From contig OZ251980.1 of the NCBI GenBank assembly GCA_965246745.1, positions 434,001 to 498,000 on the forward strand: a stretch of DNA of 64,000 bases, given 5' to 3'. The notes beneath the pieces were generated by a model that did no database searches, was not told the DNA's origin, and saw only the letters and a program-made list of their open reading frames with translations. The stretch comes from JANXMY01 sp965246745 (GTDB lineage: Bacteria > Armatimonadota > Armatimonadia > Armatimonadales > Capsulimonadaceae). This document shows positions 62,035 to 64,000 of this stretch, piece after piece. How positions within the stretch are numbered: the first letter of the stretch is position 1; every line of letters begins with the position of its first letter. Made by a program: the position numbers and the translations under genes.

Positions 62035-64000
62035 CGCCGATGCTTCCACCCCCGCCGCAAGCTGCTGAAACTCGGCTTCAGTCAAGATGGCGACGCCCAG
62101 CGTTCGCGCTTTTTCCAGCTTGCTCCCTGCGCTTTCGCCCGCGACCACATAATCGGTCTGCCCGGAAACCGACGACGATGCTCGGCCGCCGAGCTTTTTG
62201 ACTAAGCCCTCGGCGTCGCCGCGCGTCATTGTGGTCAGCGTCCCCGTGAAGACAAATGACTTGCCGGCAAATGTGTCCGCCGACGGCGTGAACTCGTCGG
62301 CGACCGGCTCGATACCGGCGGCCTTTAATTTTTGCAGCAGCTCGGTGGTCTCGGGCTGACCGAAAAACGCGACAATCTGCTCGGCAGTAGTCCGCCCGAT
62401 GTCGTAGATCGCCGCCAGCTCGTCCACAGTCGCCGCCGCCAGCGTGTCCAATGACCCAAAGTGCCGGGCCAGAATTTCCGACGCGTGCTCGCCGATCATG
62501 CGGATGCCGAGCGCGAAAATCAGCCGGGGCAAAGGCGGACGCCTTGAGCCGTCAATCGCCGCCAGGATGTTGTCGGCCAGCTTGTCGCCCATGCGCTCGA
62601 GCGGCAAAAGCTGCTCTTTGGTGACGGCGTACAAGTCGGCGGCGTCTTTGACCAGGCCGGCTTCGACAAGCTGCGCGGCGTGCTTTTCGCCGAGCCACTG
62701 AATGTCCATCGCCCGGCGGGACACGAAATGGATCATCCGCTGCACATTCTGCCCCGGACAGCCCAGCGAATTCGGGCAGCGCGTGACCGGCGTGGTTTCC
62801 GGGCGCACCAAAAGCGTCCCGCAGGCCGGGCAGTGGGTCGGCAGGCGGTACGGCTCGGAGCCGTCGGGCCGGGCCTCCAGCACCACTTGGACAATCTCGG
62901 GGATCACGTCGCCGGCTTTTTGGATAATCACCGTGTCGCCGATGCGGACATCTTTGCGGTCTATTTCCAATTGGTTGTGCAGGGTCGCCCGCTGCACCAC
63001 TGAATTCGGCGGCAGGGTCACGGCTTCCACAATCGCCACCGGAGTCACCGCGCCGGTGCGCCCGACCGACGCCAGAATGTCCAGGATTTTCGTCCGGCCC
63101 TGCTGCGCGGGGAATTTGTACGCAATCGCCCAGCGCGGGGTCCGGGACAAAAAGCCTAAATCCTGCTGCTGCGCGAAGTCGTTGACTTTCACGACGATGC
63201 CGTCAATATCGTAAGGAAGAGTCGCTTTTTTGTCGGTCCATTCGGCGACATAGGCGATCACGGCATTGATGTCTTGGTTGACCCGAACATTCGGGTTGGT
63301 CCGCATCCCCCACCCCTGCAATGTTTGCAGCAAGCTCATTTGCGACGATGCCGCCGGGGCGCTCACATCCCCGAGCGCATACAAAAACAAGCTCAGCCTG
63401 CGCTTCGCGGTCACCGCCGGGTCAAGCTGACGCACGCTGCCCGCCGCCGCGTTGCGCGGGTTGGCGAACACCGGCTCCCCGGCGGCCTCGCGGGCGCTGT
63501 TGATTCGGGCAAACTCGGCATGGTCTAGATACACTTCCCCGCGTATCTCGGCGAATTCCGGGCAGGGCGGACGCAGGCGCAGGGGCAGCCCGGCGACGGT
63601 CTTTAGATTGGCCGTGATGTCCTCGCCCACCACGCCGTCGCCGCGCGTCGCGCCGGTTTGGAACACGCCGTTTTCGTAGGTCAGCGACACCGCCAGCCCG
63701 TCAATCTTCAGCTCGGTGACATACTCGACTTGGGCGTCCGCCGCCAGCCCGAGGTGCCGCTTGACTTTCTCGTCAAACCCGCGCAGCTCGTCGTCATTAA
63801 ACGCATTCCCCAGCGACAGCATCGGCTGCCGGTGCGTGTGCGGCTTGAAATCCGACTGCGGCGACGCCCCTACTCTTTGGGTCGGCGAGTCGGCAGTGAC
63901 AATCTCCGGGTGCGCCGCTTCGAGATCAATCAGCTCGCGCAGGAGCTTGTCGTACTCCGCATCCGCCATCTCCGGCCGGTCAAGCACATGGTACAGATAA
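62002..64000 (-). CDS. ligA: NAD-dependent DNA ligase LigA (5' end outside window)
   Basis: Seals DNA nicks using NAD. The frame is open to the window edge, so about 30 N-terminal residues are missing. Adenylation domain with the lysine motif TELKIDGLAVSL, then the OB-fold, the four-Cys zinc finger (HCPACGTLLVRPETTPVTRC and CPNSLGCPGQN), helix-hairpin-helix repeats (IRMIGEHASEILARHFGSLD, ELAAIYDIGRTTAEQIVAFF), and a C-terminal BRCT (GKSFVFTGTLTTMTRGDAEG). The last residues MPPGPQ and the stop codon are encoded by a palindromic repeat, parallel to PPSPQ in PrmA. Confidence 0.97.
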   Translation of the reverse strand, partial: YLYHVLDRPEMADAEYDKLLRELIDLEAAHPEIVTADSPTQRVGASPQSDFKPHTHRQPMLSLGNAFNDDELRGFDEKVKRHLGLAADAQVEYVTELKIDGLAVSLTYENGVFQTGATRGDGVVGEDITANLKTVAGLPLRLRPPCPEFAEIRGEVYLDHAEFARINSAREAAGEPVFANPRNAAAGSVRQLDPAVTAKRRLSLFLYALGDVSAPAASSQMSLLQTLQGWGMRTNPNVRVNQDINAVIAYVAEWTDKKATLPYDIDGIVVKVNDFAQQQDLGFLSRTPRWAIAYKFPAQQGRTKILDILASVGRTGAVTPVAIVEAVTLPPNSVVQRATLHNQLEIDRKDVRIGDTVIIQKAGDVIPEIVQVVLEARPDGSEPYRLPTHCPACGTLLVRPETTPVTRCPNSLGCPGQNVQRMIHFVSRRAMDIQWLGEKHAAQLVEAGLVKDAADLYAVTKEQLLPLERMGDKLADNILAAIDGSRRPPLPRLIFALGIRMIGEHASEILARHFGSLDTLAAATVDELAAIYDIGRTTAEQIVAFFGQPETTELLQKLKAAGIEPVADEFTPSADTFAGKSFVFTGTLTTMTRGDAEGLVKKLGGRASSSVSGQTDYVVAGESAGSKLEKARTLGVAILTEAEFQQLAAGVEASATEEEMPPGPQ

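Overview
The window is about 64 kb of GC-rich bacterial chromosome (roughly 65% by eye), densely coded on both strands, with no phage, IS transposase, CRISPR array or rRNA. The organism looks like a free-living, flagellated bacterium with an outer membrane. It carries flgBC-fliEFGHIJ, mreBCD, LptC/LptA-like proteins and a porin-like barrel, a VKOR/DsbA disulfide system, HspR-type heat-shock control, a complete 2-oxoglutarate dehydrogenase E1/E2 pair and a secreted S53 peptidase. This mixture of diderm traits with HspR and leaderless promoters would suit an Armatimonadota-like or other deep terrabacterial lineage. That placement is inference; no marker in the window settles it.

Layout. 1-1.6 kb: end of a secreted carbohydrate-binding protein and two AT-richer orphan genes. 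1.6-5.8 kb: cytochrome P450 divergent from a transglutaminase-like protein, then the DsbA-like and VKOR genes and a DUF4149 membrane protein. 5.8-9.5 kb: hisS and accDA, separated by a 400-bp palindromic repeat region. 9.6-12.1 kb: a small exported protein, a LacI regulator and a polysaccharide deacetylase. 12.1-18.9 kb: hspR-rpoZ-dnaK-(small TM protein)-dnaJ-prmA-rsmE and a PHP phosphatase-like gene. 18.9-27.2 kb: flagellar basal body and export genes (flgB, flgC, fliE, fliF, fliG, fliH, fliI, fliJ, a lytic transglycosylase and a MotE-like chaperone). 27.2-31.2 kb: a compact six-gene minus-strand run ending in a CPBP protease. 31.2-42.3 kb: glutathione peroxidase, trxB, a second CPBP protease, a porin-like protein divergent from cupredoxin plus HD-GYP, a MacA-like adaptor with a permease, a lysozyme-like exported protein and a HEAT protein. 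42.3-48.4 kb: tRNA-Gly and tRNA-Arg, a GAF protein, a lipid kinase, a lipoprotein, LptC/LptA-like proteins, a degenerate PTS enzyme I and a methyltransferase. 48.4-54.7 kb: sucAB, a candidate toxin/immunity pair, and an ArsR-rhodanese-AhpD redox cluster. 54.7-64 kb: sedolisin, mreBCD, a YsnF-like stress protein and ligA (5' end outside the window).

Three themes recur. First, two families of palindromic intergenic repeats sit at gene ends. One of them forms a 173-bp element with perfect 32-bp inverted ends inside the start of fliI, read through in frame; other copies supply the last codons and stop of prmA, ligA and the PHP gene. Second, several genes have a -10 box exactly six bases before the start codon (P450, VKOR, polysaccharide deacetylase, macA, arsR), which indicates leaderless transcripts. 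Third, several enzymes carry substitutions in normally invariant motifs (AccA, AccD, transglutaminase, enzyme I, GGDEF), so assigning function by family name alone would be risky for them.
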